Shown here: positions 37,868 to 46,799 of the stretch, one piece after another
Numbering within the stretch: the stretch's first letter is position 1
Layout of the letters: each line of letters begins with the position of its first letter
From: JAWKTV01 sp041398905
Lineage (GTDB): Bacteria; Planctomycetota; Planctomycetia; Planctomycetales; Planctomycetaceae
Assembly: GCA_041398905.1 (NCBI GenBank)
Contig: JAWKTV010000006.1
Span: 259,333-323,332 of the forward strand
Reading direction: 5' to 3'
Length of the DNA: 64,000 nt
Position numbers and translations under genes: made by a program
The notes under the pieces: generated by a model
Databases searched by the model: none
What the model saw: only the letters and a program-made list of their open reading frames with translations
What the model was told of the DNA's origin: nothing

Positions 37868-38491
37868 CTAGCCGCCGACGACGCCATTCAGATAGCTGAC
37901 GAGTTGGCTGGCGACGGCCGCTTTGCTCCCGTCCCAGCGGGCGACCGTCTCTTCACCGGCGTCGATCAGTTCGATGGTGTTGTCGAGTGAGCCGATCGCG
38001 GTTGGGTGGTTGAGAACGATCCAGTCACAGTTTTTGCGACGGAGCTTTTGCAGCGCGTTCTCGCGGGGGTTCTGCGCTTCGAGGGCGAAGCCAACCACCC
38101 AGCGGTGCTGCTTGGTGGCCCCCAGTTCCGCGAGCACGTCGTCGGTTTCTATCATCTCGATCGTGACTGGGCCGCCGGTCTTGCTGATCTTTCCCGCGAC
38201 CTTGCGGGTCGGCTTGTAATCACACACGGCGGCGGCGGCGATCACACCATCGCAGTCGGGGAACAACCGCAAGCATGCCTGGCGCATGTCGGCGGTCGTG
38301 ATGACCCGGTGCGTCTCGCAGCCGGCGGGCAACTCCAGGTCGACTGGTCCGCTGACGAGCACCACCTCCCACCCCAGCTCAACAGCTGCGGCGGCGATCG
38401 CGAACCCCATCCGACCGCTGCTGGCGTTCGAGAGGTAGCGAACATCGTCGAGGTATTCCCGTGTGGGACCGGCAGTGACGAGGACGCGCAT
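37868..38491 (-). CDS. coaB: Phosphopantothenate-cysteine ligase domain protein (stand-alone CoaB)
   Basis: 207 aa from the ATG at 38491. It corresponds to the C-terminal CoaB half of the bifunctional Dfp/CoaBC protein: VTAGPTREYLDDVRYLSN is the nucleotide-binding signature, IAAAAVCDYKP the conserved AAVxDY/F segment, GKISK the catalytic lysine loop and VVGFALEAQN the phosphopantothenate-binding part. It joins 4'-phosphopantothenate and cysteine in CoA synthesis. The flavin CoaC decarboxylase half is not fused here and no candidate is next to it, so CoaC must be encoded elsewhere. The ATP-grasp-like gene lies upstream on the same strand, 215 bases away. Confidence 0.9.
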   Translation of the reverse strand: MRVLVTAGPTREYLDDVRYLSNASSGRMGFAIAAAAVELGWEVVLVSGPVDLELPAGCETHRVITTADMRQACLRLFPDCDGVIAAAAVCDYKPTRKVAGKISKTGGPVTIEMIETDDVLAELGATKQHRWVVGFALEAQNPRENALQKLRRKNCDWIVLNHPTAIGSLDNTIELIDAGEETVARWDGSKAAVASQLVSYLNGVVGG

Positions 38492-38706
38492 CGTTGAGCA
38501 GACGTGAAGGGCGATCGGGCAGATGTCGGTTGACTGGGTGGCGGTGTCGACCTTGATTACCGTCTGAGGCGGGCGAGGCCACCGCAGTGGGGGTCGGGCG
38601 ATCAATCGTCGGGTGCACGCCGGGACTGTTCCGGAATACTGTCGTCTGCCGAGCATTGTTACCAGCGTCCCGTTCAAGATGGGACGGGACCAACGGGCTG
38701 CGGACG

Positions 38707-39915
38707 TCACGAAGGCTCGAAGTCGTTGCAGACTTCGGGGGTATCAGTCGTACGCGGAAGGCCGCTTGGTGGTGTCCCGAAACCCGCCGACCCGGCCAGT
38801 TCAATCCACTGTCTCAACTCGATCGGTGCGCCCGCCAGGAAAGCCGGCGTGGTCGCGATGATCTGGCGCGAGTGGGTGTTCGCGCCGTCGGGGTTGCTGA
38901 CCTGCGCCGACTCCGGCTGGCCGCCGCAGTGCCAGGTGGCCTGCCGGGCGTCTGGAAAGTGGCGACGCCATCCGAGTGCGAGCCGGCCCATGCTCCACCG
39001 CGCGTTGATGTCCTGCAGCGGACGCGGCCGCAGCTCTCCGTCGTCGTCACGATACCAGCAGGCATCGATGCCGACCGGTCCAAAGTAGCCGCCGCGTTGC
39101 AGATCGGCGGCGACCTCGCTGGTCACGTTGATCGCCGCTCGCCAGTCGACGGCCGAATTGCGGTCCGTCACGAACTGACTGCCGCGATAGTGCCCCGCAC
39201 CATCCATGATTTGCGGCACGACACCAATGAGCACGGGCGTTCCCGTGCGGGGGATCTCCCATTGCAGCCCGGCCTCCGCGACGATCTCGACCCACGGTTC
39301 GAGCACGACCGCCTGACCGGCGGCAAGCCGTTGCCGCACCCAGCGAACCTGCCGCTCGGTGAGTTCGGTTCCCCGGCTGCGTAGGCGCTCGCGCGACGAG
39401 TTGCAGTAGTTGGCCTTGATGACCCACTCGTCGGCTGGCCCTCGTGTGTCGGCGAGGCGTCGCAGGGCGTCAGTCAGTTCGGCGATGGACTCCGCAGCGG
39501 CCGCGCCCGCCAGTCCACAGTTGCGGCGCTGTTCCTGCAGGAGCGAGAACTGTCGCGAGTTCGCGACTCGAACGCTGGCAAAGGCCGGGCGTTCCGCCAG
39601 CGTACACCCCAACGTGATCGCGCGCCGCGAAATCGCCTCCGTCCAACCCCAAGGCTCAGCGGTCATGCCCGGTCGGACTTCTCCCGCAGTCAACAGTCGC
39701 GGCAAGGGTGTTCCCAGACGGGCCGACAGCTCCTCGAGAAACTCCGGCGGCGGAGGCGCATCGCAGAGAATCGCGTCGTCCGGCCCGCACTGCCCCAGCC
39801 AGGCGAAGGCCAGTTCGTCGCAGAGCCGGCGGAGCCGGCTTGATGGCGTCGCCGCCTTCGGACCGGCCGCGAGTGTATGCTCGAAGTCGAAGTTACCCAG
39901 GAACAACTTCGGCAT
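38707..39915 (-). CDS. ATP-grasp-like protein of unknown substrate
   Basis: 402 aa, intact. The N-terminal third is a pre-ATP-grasp-like alpha/beta part (KLFLGNFDFEHTLAAGPK). The grasp core is suggested by EWVIKANYCNSSRERLRSRG, where the lysine would contact ATP, AVVLEPWVEIVAEAGLQW at the adenine-contact strand, and GYFGPVGIDACWY followed by DINARWSMG, which resembles the D-x-N-x-R magnesium/phosphate motif. These elements fit carboxylate-amine ligases. It precedes coaB on the same strand. The product cannot be named; cofactor or peptide ligation is possible. Confidence 0.7.
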   Translation of the reverse strand: MPKLFLGNFDFEHTLAAGPKAATPSSRLRRLCDELAFAWLGQCGPDDAILCDAPPPPEFLEELSARLGTPLPRLLTAGEVRPGMTAEPWGWTEAISRRAITLGCTLAERPAFASVRVANSRQFSLLQEQRRNCGLAGAAAAESIAELTDALRRLADTRGPADEWVIKANYCNSSRERLRSRGTELTERQVRWVRQRLAAGQAVVLEPWVEIVAEAGLQWEIPRTGTPVLIGVVPQIMDGAGHYRGSQFVTDRNSAVDWRAAINVTSEVAADLQRGGYFGPVGIDACWYRDDDGELRPRPLQDINARWSMGRLALGWRRHFPDARQATWHCGGQPESAQVSNPDGANTHSRQIIATTPAFLAGAPIELRQWIELAGSAGFGTPPSGLPRTTDTPEVCNDFEPS

Positions 39916-40173
39916 GGTTTTGGACGAATTGGGACGGGACCGCGTGGACGAGGGCAGGCGAACTCAAGCAGCCCCGCAACGGGCCAGCGGGCGTGGTGTG
40001 ACAGCACCACCGCTCTGCGGGTCGGCAACGTCGATGGCCTGATTGTCAGTGGTGTTTCATCGCTGCAACCCCGATCGAGAGCATACTCGAATGCCTGCCG
40101 GCGTCGAATCGGGTATCCTCGGACGGAGGCAATCCTTATGGTCGGGCAGTCTTGAATCGGAGAGGATGGACGG

Positions 40174-41448
40174 ATGCTTCGCCGCCTTGCCTGTTGCCTG
40201 CCCGCCATGCTGTTGCTGGCTGGACCTGGACCAAGCCCGCGACTTTGGGCGGATGACGGTGCCCAGCCGACCCGCGAAGTGATCGTTGAAGTGACCGACG
40301 AAGCGGGCCGGCCGCTCCCACGGGTGCCGATCCTCGCGGCCATCTGGGCGCGGGGATTCCAAGGGGAATCACGACTACGTGACTGGCGCGGACGGGATTG
40401 TCGCGATCACTGTCCCCGTCGAATACGAGATCATTCGCCTGTGGGCGACGCAGCCGGGCCGCGTCGGGATGTTCGCCCAGTGGTGGCCGGAGAAGCAGCA
40501 GGACGGCGGGCAAATTCCCAATCGTTTCCGCTTCACACTTGAACCGGGAACTGAGATTGGCGGGTTCGTCAAGAATGAACAGGGGCAACCGATCGCGGGT
40601 GTGCGGTGGAAGTTCAAGGAACAGGTTTCGGCAGCGAGCAGACTGGCGATCGCGACAAGGATGAAGCCCGATGCGTTCTGAGCACCTGGCTGGCCGCTGA
40701 GGACGATGCCGTCACCACGGACATCAAAGGCTACTGGTCGATCAACAATATGCCTGCTGGTGAACGTTATGGGGGCTGGTGAGACTGACGCACCCCGACT
40801 ACCTGAGCGACGACAGATGGGGCCGCATGCAGCAGGCGCAGGGGGTTGTGACCGCGGACTTCCGGGCGAAGACCGGGACGATCGTCATGCCGAGGGGCTT
40901 TGATGTGGTCGGCGAAGTGCTGACGGCCGGCGGCGAACCGATCGAAGGGGCGATCGTCACCTGGCATACCCAGCAGGAATGGGGCACCTCGCAAAAAACG
41001 GTGTACACCGACGCGGCGGGCGGCTTCCGGCTGCCTGTGCAGCCGCCTGTCAATCGGACGTTGTCGGTCTTCGCGAAGGACTTCGCACCAATCCAGACGA
41101 CGATCGCAGTTCCCGACGTGGCAGACCCGCTGCGATTCCATCTCGAAGAAGGAACTCTCGACTCTGTATTTTGTTGACGACACGGGAGCTGTCCTGCCGG
41201 GGGTGAACCTGGGAGTAAGAACATGGAACCGCAGTGAGGCCCCCTTGAATCTGACGGGTGCCGAGCAGCGTCAAGTTGGTCTGTGGTTGAAATCGGACGA
41301 CGCCGGGATGTGCGAGTGCGTCTATCGCAAAGGTGACCGGATCGAGTTCTCCTGCTACGCCGGCGCAGATTTCGAGACGATCGATGGGTTGACGCTGACG
41401 GCCCCCTTTGAAGAGATCATCACCTTGAAGCGGGAGGTCAAGGAATAG
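40174..41448 (+). CDS. Secreted carboxypeptidase-regulatory-like (beta-sandwich) protein, frameshifted
   Basis: The gene starts at 40174 with a signal peptide (LRRLACCLPAMLLLAGPG). Three consecutive Ig-like carboxypeptidase-regulatory units can be pieced together: EVIVEVTDEAGRPLPRVPIL, then in other frames EPGTEIGGFVKNEQGQPIAG, VVGEVLTAGGEPIEGAIVTW with YTDAAGGFRLPV, and a last piece ending TLTAPFEEIITLKREV. The x-D-x-x-G-x-P-x-x-G-V/A pattern recurs, as expected. Shifts fall near 40365, 40640, 40770 and 41165. Such proteins in planctomycetes are periplasmic or surface proteins of unknown ligand. Confidence 0.75.
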
Positions 41449-41573
41449 CCGCCAGCCGGTCGGCCCCGGCGTCACCAACGCCGAGCCGACGGGGGCTGCT
41501 TGCCACCGCTCGGTGGGCGACCTACGCTGCGCGTTCTTTCCCCACTTTCCGAATCACCTGCGGAGCTGAATTC

Positions 41574-42368
41574 ATGCCGAACCTGTTCGCCCGGTGCGTG
41601 TCTGTCTTGTCGTTGCTGACGCTGGTGGTGGCCGCCGGTCGACCGGTTTTCGCTGCTGATGAGGCCCCCGCCAGTGAGGCGGCAGCCGCTGACGCTGCTC
41701 CGGCCAGCGAGCCAACGAACCTTCCGAAAGCGTTCATCGACGGCACCGGCCAGGGGTGGCAGGCATACTCGCTCGCCGACTTCGAAAACGTCAACAGCAA
41801 CGAAGACACCTGGTCGCAGGTGGGTGACGAGATTCATTGCACTGGCAATCCGGTCAGCGTCATTCGCACCAAGGAGAAGCTGACGAACTTCGAGCTGGTC
41901 GTTGAATGGCGGCACATGAAGGACGCGGGCAACTCGGGCATCTTCCTGTGGATGACCGACGAGTCGCTGGCGAAGATGAAGCCAGGCACGCCGGGGCTGC
42001 CGCATGGCATCGAAGTGCAGGTACTCGACCTGGGCTATGCGGACCGCTACCGCGAACAGACCGGTAAGGAACCGGACTGGTTCACCTCGCATGGCGATGT
42101 GTTCCCCGTCGGTGCCTCGGACATGACCCCGTTCCCGCCCACCGCCCCCAACGGCAAGCGCAGCTTCCCGAGCAAGAATCTGACCCGCGATACCGAAGAG
42201 TGGAACCACTACTACGTCCGGGCGATCAACGGCGAAGTGCGGCTGTGGGTCAATGGCGAAGAGGTCTCCGGAGGCACAGGCTGCACCCCCGCAACAGGCT
42301 ACATGGGTCTCGAGTCCGAAGGCTCGCCCATCGAATTCAAAAACTTGCGCATCCGCAAACTTCCCTAA
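41574..42368 (+). CDS. DUF1080 protein (3-keto-disaccharide hydrolase-like), secreted
   Basis: 264 aa. A signal peptide (VLSLLTLVVAAGRPVFA) and an Ala/Glu-rich spacer lead into a DUF1080 jelly-roll domain: DTWSQVGDEIHCTGNP, FELVVEWRHMKDAGNSGIFLW, HGIEVQVLDLGY, EWNHYYVRAINGEVRLWVNG and GYMGLESEGSPIEFKNLRI. DUF1080 members act on glycans, and several cleave 3-keto-glycosides made by Gfo/Idh/MocA oxidoreductases; a link with the oxidoreductase genes in this window (24713, 55830) is possible but not adjacent. The frame is intact. Confidence 0.93.
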   Translation: MPNLFARCVSVLSLLTLVVAAGRPVFAADEAPASEAAAADAAPASEPTNLPKAFIDGTGQGWQAYSLADFENVNSNEDTWSQVGDEIHCTGNPVSVIRTKEKLTNFELVVEWRHMKDAGNSGIFLWMTDESLAKMKPGTPGLPHGIEVQVLDLGYADRYREQTGKEPDWFTSHGDVFPVGASDMTPFPPTAPNGKRSFPSKNLTRDTEEWNHYYVRAINGEVRLWVNGEEVSGGTGCTPATGYMGLESEGSPIEFKNLRIRKLP

Positions 42369-42391
42369 ACAGCGATGTGAATGAACGAAAG

Positions 42392-42412
42392 CCCGGCGAC
42401 GATGTCGCCGGG
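42392..42412 (+). repeat. Perfect hairpin just upstream of rnr
   Basis: A 9-bp stem, CCCGGCGAC/GTCGCCGGG, with a 3-base loop (GAT). It ends eight bases before the rnr ATG and occupies the place where a ribosome-binding site would sit. It lies 24 bases after the DUF1080 stop. It may act as a terminator without T run, a translation block for rnr, or a REP-like dispersed element. Confidence 0.7.
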
Positions 42413-42420
42413 TCTACCTT

Positions 42421-44719
42421 ATGACCAAACTGACTCAAGAACTTCTCGACTACGTTTCCCGCCCCGGCTACCGCCCACAGCGGCCCCGGGCCATCAGTAA
42501 GAACCTCGGCATCACCAAGAAGCGGCTCGCTGACTTCGAGGCGGCACTCGCAGAGCTGCAAAAGGCGGGCAAGCTCCGCATCTCCGACAGCGGTCGCGTG
42601 CAGACGCCGGCTCCCGCCAACGCGGTGATTGGCACGCTCCGAAAGATCCGCTCCGGCGCGGCGTTTCTCATCCCGCATGAGCCGCGACCTGCGGACCTGG
42701 ACGGCGACGTCTATATCGACGCCTCCGACCTCAAGGACGCGCAGAATGGTGACGAGGTTCTCGTCAAACTGACCAACCGTCGCCGCACCGGCGGCGGACG
42801 CAATGGCATCGTCGTCGATGTCGTGGAACGAGCCACCAACGTCTTCGTCGGCACCTACTTCGAAGAGGACGACGAAGGCTGGGTCGAAGTCGATGGAGAT
42901 GATTTCCAGGACCCGGTGTACGTTGGCGACCCCGGCGCGAAAGGCCGAGCCGGAAGACAAAGTCGTGATCGAAATGATCCGGTTCCCGACTCACCGCGCG
43001 GTCGGCGAGGCGGTGGTCACCAAGGTGCTCGGGCAACGGGGTGAGGTCGGCGTCGACACGCAGATGATCATCCACGAGTTCGGCTTGCCGTTCGAGTATC
43101 CCGAAGAAGCGCTCGAAGAAGCCCGGCTTGAAGCGGAGAACTTCGACGAAGACGACCGCGACGGCCGCGAAGACCTGACGGGCGATCTGATTATCACGAT
43201 CGACCCCGTCGACGCCCGCGACTTCGATGATGCGATCTCGCTGAAGCGAGAAGAGAACGGCCACTGGACGCTCGGCGTCCATATCGCCGATGTGTCGGAG
43301 TTCGTGACGCCGGGCGGTGCGCTCGACAAGGAAGCCCGGCTGCGGGGGACGAGCGTCTACCTGCCAACGCAGGTCATTCCGATGCTGCCCGAGGTGATCT
43401 CGAACGGCCTCGCCAGCCTGCAGGAGCAGCGTGTCCGCCTGACGAAGAGTGTCTTCATCGAGTACACCGCTGACGGCATCCCGGTGCATACGCGGTTTGC
43501 GAACACGGTCATCAAGACGGCCAAGCGGTTCGCCTACGAAGAGGTGATGCCACTCATTCAGGGGACCGCCCCCAAAAAGAATCGGGTCGCCGAGCCGATT
43601 CGGCAGTTACTGTGCGACATGTACGAACTGGCGATGATCCTGCGGAAGCGTCGTGTGAAGCGGGGCTATCTCGAACTGAACATGCCGGCCGTTGACCTGG
43701 AGTTCGACAAGAATCACCGCGTCATCGGCGCTCACGAAGAAGAGCATGACGAATCGCACGAGGTGATCGAAGAGTTCATGCTGGCGGCGAACATCGCGGT
43801 AGCACGCGAACTGACCGACCGCGGGCTGAGCTTCATCCGGCGAGTGCATGGCGAACCAAGCCCGGTGAAGCTCAAGCAGCTCAAGGAGCTTGTCGAAGGG
43901 CTGGGCTTCGAGCTGAAGAACCCCGAGAGCCGTCCGGATCTCCAGCGGCTCCTCAAAGAGGTCGAGGACTCACCCGCCGAGCGGACGATCAACTACGGCA
44001 TCCTCCGCAGCATGAAGCAGGCCGAATACTCGGCCATACCGGAAGGGCACTACGCCCTCGCGGAGGACCACTACTGCCACTTCACCAGCCCGATTCGCCG
44101 ATATCCGGACCTGACCGTGCATCGTCTGTTCGACGCACTGCTCGCGGGGCGGGGGGCTTCCGGCCAGCCCTCAGGCGACGAGTTGTTGCAACTCTCGCGG
44201 CACTGCTCGACGACGGAACGCCGGGCCGCCGACGCCGAGCGGGAACTGACGAAGCTCAAGCTGCTGAGCTACTTCGAGGGCAAGGTCGGCGAAGAGTTGG
44301 AAGCAATCATCACCGGCGTCGACCGGTTTGGCTTCTTTGTGCGGGGCAGCAAGATTCCGGTCGAAGGACTCGTGCACATCACGTCGCTGTCGGAGCAGGA
44401 CTACTTTGACTACGACCGGGCGTCGATGACGCTCACCGGCCGCCGCAGCGGTCGACGTTACCGGCTGGGGGACCGCGTCGTGGTAGCGGTGGCGCACGTC
44501 GATGTCGACCGCCGGTCAATCAACTTCCGGCTGGTGAAGTGGCTCAGCGGCGGGCTGCCTTCGGTGCCTGGCAAGTCCGGCCGAGGTCGCTCGAACCGTG
44601 ATGACGGAGGCAAGCAGGGCTCGAAGAAGAAGAGGCGTCCGCCTGAGTCGGGTGCCGATGGTTCGCGCGGCCAGAACGATCGCGGACCCAAGAAGTCCGG
44701 CAAGCGTCGCCGACGATAG
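42421..44719 (+). CDS. rnr: Ribonuclease R (VacB/RNase II family), one frameshift
   Basis: About 765 aa over two frames. The N-terminal winged helix (PRAISKNLGITKKRLADFEAAL) and cold-shock domains precede the RNB catalytic domain, whose metal aspartates are in TIDPVDARDFDDAISLK. HCTSPIRRYPDL-like text (HFTSPIRRYPDLTVHRLF) marks the RNB C-terminus; the S1 domain is GVDRFGFFVRGSKIPVEGLV, and the tail is rich in Lys/Arg/Gly. RNase R is a processive 3'-5' exoribonuclease for structured RNA. The shift lies at an AAA run at 42940-42942; removing one A restores GAKAEPEDKVVIEM. A homopolymer error is likely. The C-terminal 204 bases overlap the opposite-strand adenosyltransferase frame. Confidence 0.93.
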
Positions 44720-45391
44720 TGTCGACGCGGGTTCTCGTACTGCCTGATCGAGCCGAGTCTGACGCGCTGCGGTCTTGACCGGTGGAACAGGGGGCCGCGG
44801 CGTGGCCCACGCCGTGGCTTCAGCGTCTTTGCCGCCGGGCACCCACAGGACGTCGTCCTGGCCATCGTTGTTGGCCGCGCGGGCGAGCACGAATAACAGG
44901 TCGGACAGGCGATTCAGGTAGATCGCCACCTGCTCGTTGACTGGTTCGGCCGACTTGAGCCGCAGCACCTCAATCTCGGCCCGACGACAGACGGTGCGCG
45001 CCTGATGCAGTGCGGCGGCGAGTGGCGATCCGCCGGGAAGCACGAAGCTCGTCAGCGGTTGCAGCCGGTCGTTGGTTTCATCGATCAAGTTTTCCAGCCG
45101 GGCCACCTGCGCCGGCTGAATGCGCAAAGGCGGGTGCTTCGGCGGAGTGGGCGATTCCGGCACACAGAGATCGGCCCCCAGATCGAAGAGGTCATTCTGG
45201 ATTTGACGCAACCATCCGTCGCAAGTCTGACCACTGGCGGCAACCCGGGCGAGGCCGATCACGGAGTTGAGTTCATCAACGGTCCCGTAGGCGATGATTC
45301 GTGGATGCGTCTTCCGAACGCGGGTCATGTCGCCCAGCGTTGTTTCACCAGCGTCGCCACCTTTCGTGTAGATGCGGTTGAGGTGAACCAT
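44516..45391 (-). CDS. ATP:cob(I)alamin adenosyltransferase (PduO/MMAB type)
   Basis: Starts at 45391. IYTKGGDAGETTLGD is the PduO-type ATP-binding signature, VDELNSVIGLAR the conserved helix, and CRRAEIEVLRL and LNRLSDLLFVLARAAN contain the conserved arginine, asparagine and helix of the trimer interface. It transfers the adenosyl group of ATP to cob(I)alamin to give coenzyme B12. The family usually ends shortly after LWVPG; here the frame continues about 90 residues to 44516, across the end of rnr on the other strand. The extra tail is probably an artefact of an indel that removed the stop near 44820. Confidence 0.88.
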   Translation of the reverse strand: MVHLNRIYTKGGDAGETTLGDMTRVRKTHPRIIAYGTVDELNSVIGLARVAASGQTCDGWLRQIQNDLFDLGADLCVPESPTPPKHPPLRIQPAQVARLENLIDETNDRLQPLTSFVLPGGSPLAAALHQARTVCRRAEIEVLRLKSAEPVNEQVAIYLNRLSDLLFVLARAANNDGQDDVLWVPGGKDAEATAWATPRPPVPPVKTAARQTRLDQAVREPASTLSSATLAGLLGSAIVLAARTIGTRLRRTPLLLRALLASVITVRATSAGLARHRRQPAAEPLHQPEVD

Positions 45392-45471
45392 GGATGCTCA
45401 AAGCGTTGCGCGAGGCCCCTCGGGGGGCGTTCCCTGAACAGACTGTCACCGGCCGCCACGGCCAACCCGTA

Positions 45472-45501
45472 TTGACCACGGAGGGGAGTTTGTCGTGTAA
45501 T
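45472..45501 (+). promoter_or_regulatory. Possible sigma-70-like promoter for the LptF/G gene
   Basis: TTGACC at 45472-45477 and TGTAAT at 45496-45501, spaced by 18 bases, each one mismatch or nearly so from consensus. It lies about 115 bases upstream of the TTG start at 45618 in the gap between divergent genes. Supported by sequence only. Confidence 0.4.
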
Positions 45502-45617
45502 CCTCCCCGCGTGTCCACAGCAGTCCGTGGGAGAGTTACGCGTACCGCGCCGCGCGGTGTCCAAATCAGGCCGCCGCGCCCCGGATTCTCCTCGAAATTC
45601 CAACGATCACGCAGCTT

Positions 45618-46736
45618 TTGACGACGTTCGACCGACATCTCCTGGTCCGTTACCTGCACGCGTTCGTCGTGTACTTCGTCGCTGCGCTGGGGCTGTACGT
45701 CGTCGTCGACGGCTTCACCAACCTTGACGAGTTTCAGCAAGCGGCGGCCGGCGAGGGGCCACTGGGGCTGGTTCGCCACATGGCCGTGCATTACCTGTTC
45801 CAGTCGAGCATGCTCTTCGAGCTGGTTGGCCCGACGGCCGCGATGATGAGCGCGAGCACCGTGCTGGCGCTCATGAGCAAGAATGGCGAACTGCACCCCA
45901 TCCTCGCGGCCGGAGTGCCGACCTATCGGCTGTCGTACCCCGTCCTCGGGGGGTTGGTCCTCGTCAATGCGTTGTTGATCGCGAATCAGGAACTGGTGAT
46001 CCCTCGGGTGACGGTGTTCCTGCAAGGCAACCGCGGCTCCGCTTCGGCCAATGCCGTGGAGGTCGAACCGTGCCTGAGCGCGAACGGCATTTACGTGACC
46101 GGCGCCCGCCTCTTTCTGGGCGACAACAGGCTGCTCAACGCCGAGTTCCGCATGTCGACCGGCTCGCTTTCGGAGACGTTCGTCACGCTGCGAGCCATCA
46201 ACGCGTACTACATGCCGCGCAAGGGAACGACCCCGGCCGGCTGGGTGCTGGTCAATCCGCAACCACGTCACGACCAGTTGCAGTTGACCCCCGAAGGAAG
46301 ACAGGTGGTGTTCCCCTTGAATTACCACAACAGCATCTTCATCGTCTCGGAGGTCACGCCACAGGAACTCTACAATCGCGGGGCAAGCTTCAAGTACCTC
46401 TCGACCAGCGAACTGCTGCTTCGTGCGCGGCAGCCCTCGCCCGGCACGGGCACCGCGCGGGCGCGGCTGATTCACCTGCATGCACGCATGACCCGGCCCC
46501 TCGTGATGATCGTGACCCTTTTCCTCGCGTTCCCGATGATCCTGCGCAAGGAATCCAAGAGCCTCGTCACCAACGTCGCCTTCTGCGCCATGCTGATGGC
46601 GATGGTGTTTGGTACCAATCAGGCGATGCGGTTCATCGGACAGGCGGGACTTTTGTCTCCCGAGTTGACCGTCTGGCTGCCAATCATCGGCTTCTCCGGA
46701 CTCGGGGCCTGGCTTTCCCCGCTCACCAAAACCTGA
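45618..46736 (+). CDS. LptF/LptG-family permease (YjgP/YjgQ)
   Basis: 372 aa from a TTG start. Three N-terminal membrane segments (FVVYFVAALGLYVVVDGF; SSMLFELVGPTAAMMSAS; LSYPVLGGLVLVNALLI), a beta-jellyroll periplasmic domain (about residues 130-280) and three C-terminal membrane segments, including RPLVMIVTLFLAFPMILRK. The order matches LptF/LptG, the permease partners of LptB that extract lipopolysaccharide and feed the LptC-A-D bridge. The segment VPTYRLSYPVLGG resembles the G-x-S/P-x-x-R coupling helix. The paralogous partner gene is not adjacent. Confidence 0.9.
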   Translation: MTTFDRHLLVRYLHAFVVYFVAALGLYVVVDGFTNLDEFQQAAAGEGPLGLVRHMAVHYLFQSSMLFELVGPTAAMMSASTVLALMSKNGELHPILAAGVPTYRLSYPVLGGLVLVNALLIANQELVIPRVTVFLQGNRGSASANAVEVEPCLSANGIYVTGARLFLGDNRLLNAEFRMSTGSLSETFVTLRAINAYYMPRKGTTPAGWVLVNPQPRHDQLQLTPEGRQVVFPLNYHNSIFIVSEVTPQELYNRGASFKYLSTSELLLRARQPSPGTGTARARLIHLHARMTRPLVMIVTLFLAFPMILRKESKSLVTNVAFCAMLMAMVFGTNQAMRFIGQAGLLSPELTVWLPIIGFSGLGAWLSPLTKT

Positions 46737-46799
46737 GACGATCCGTCACGAGCGATCCGCTCCCCCGCCGACTGTCCCCGCCCGGTGACGTTCGATCCC

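Noticed and set aside
42935..42950. Programmed frameshifting in rnr
   Set aside because: The site is a short A run without a slippery heptamer and downstream structure I can support, and comparable shifts occur in many unrelated genes in the window.
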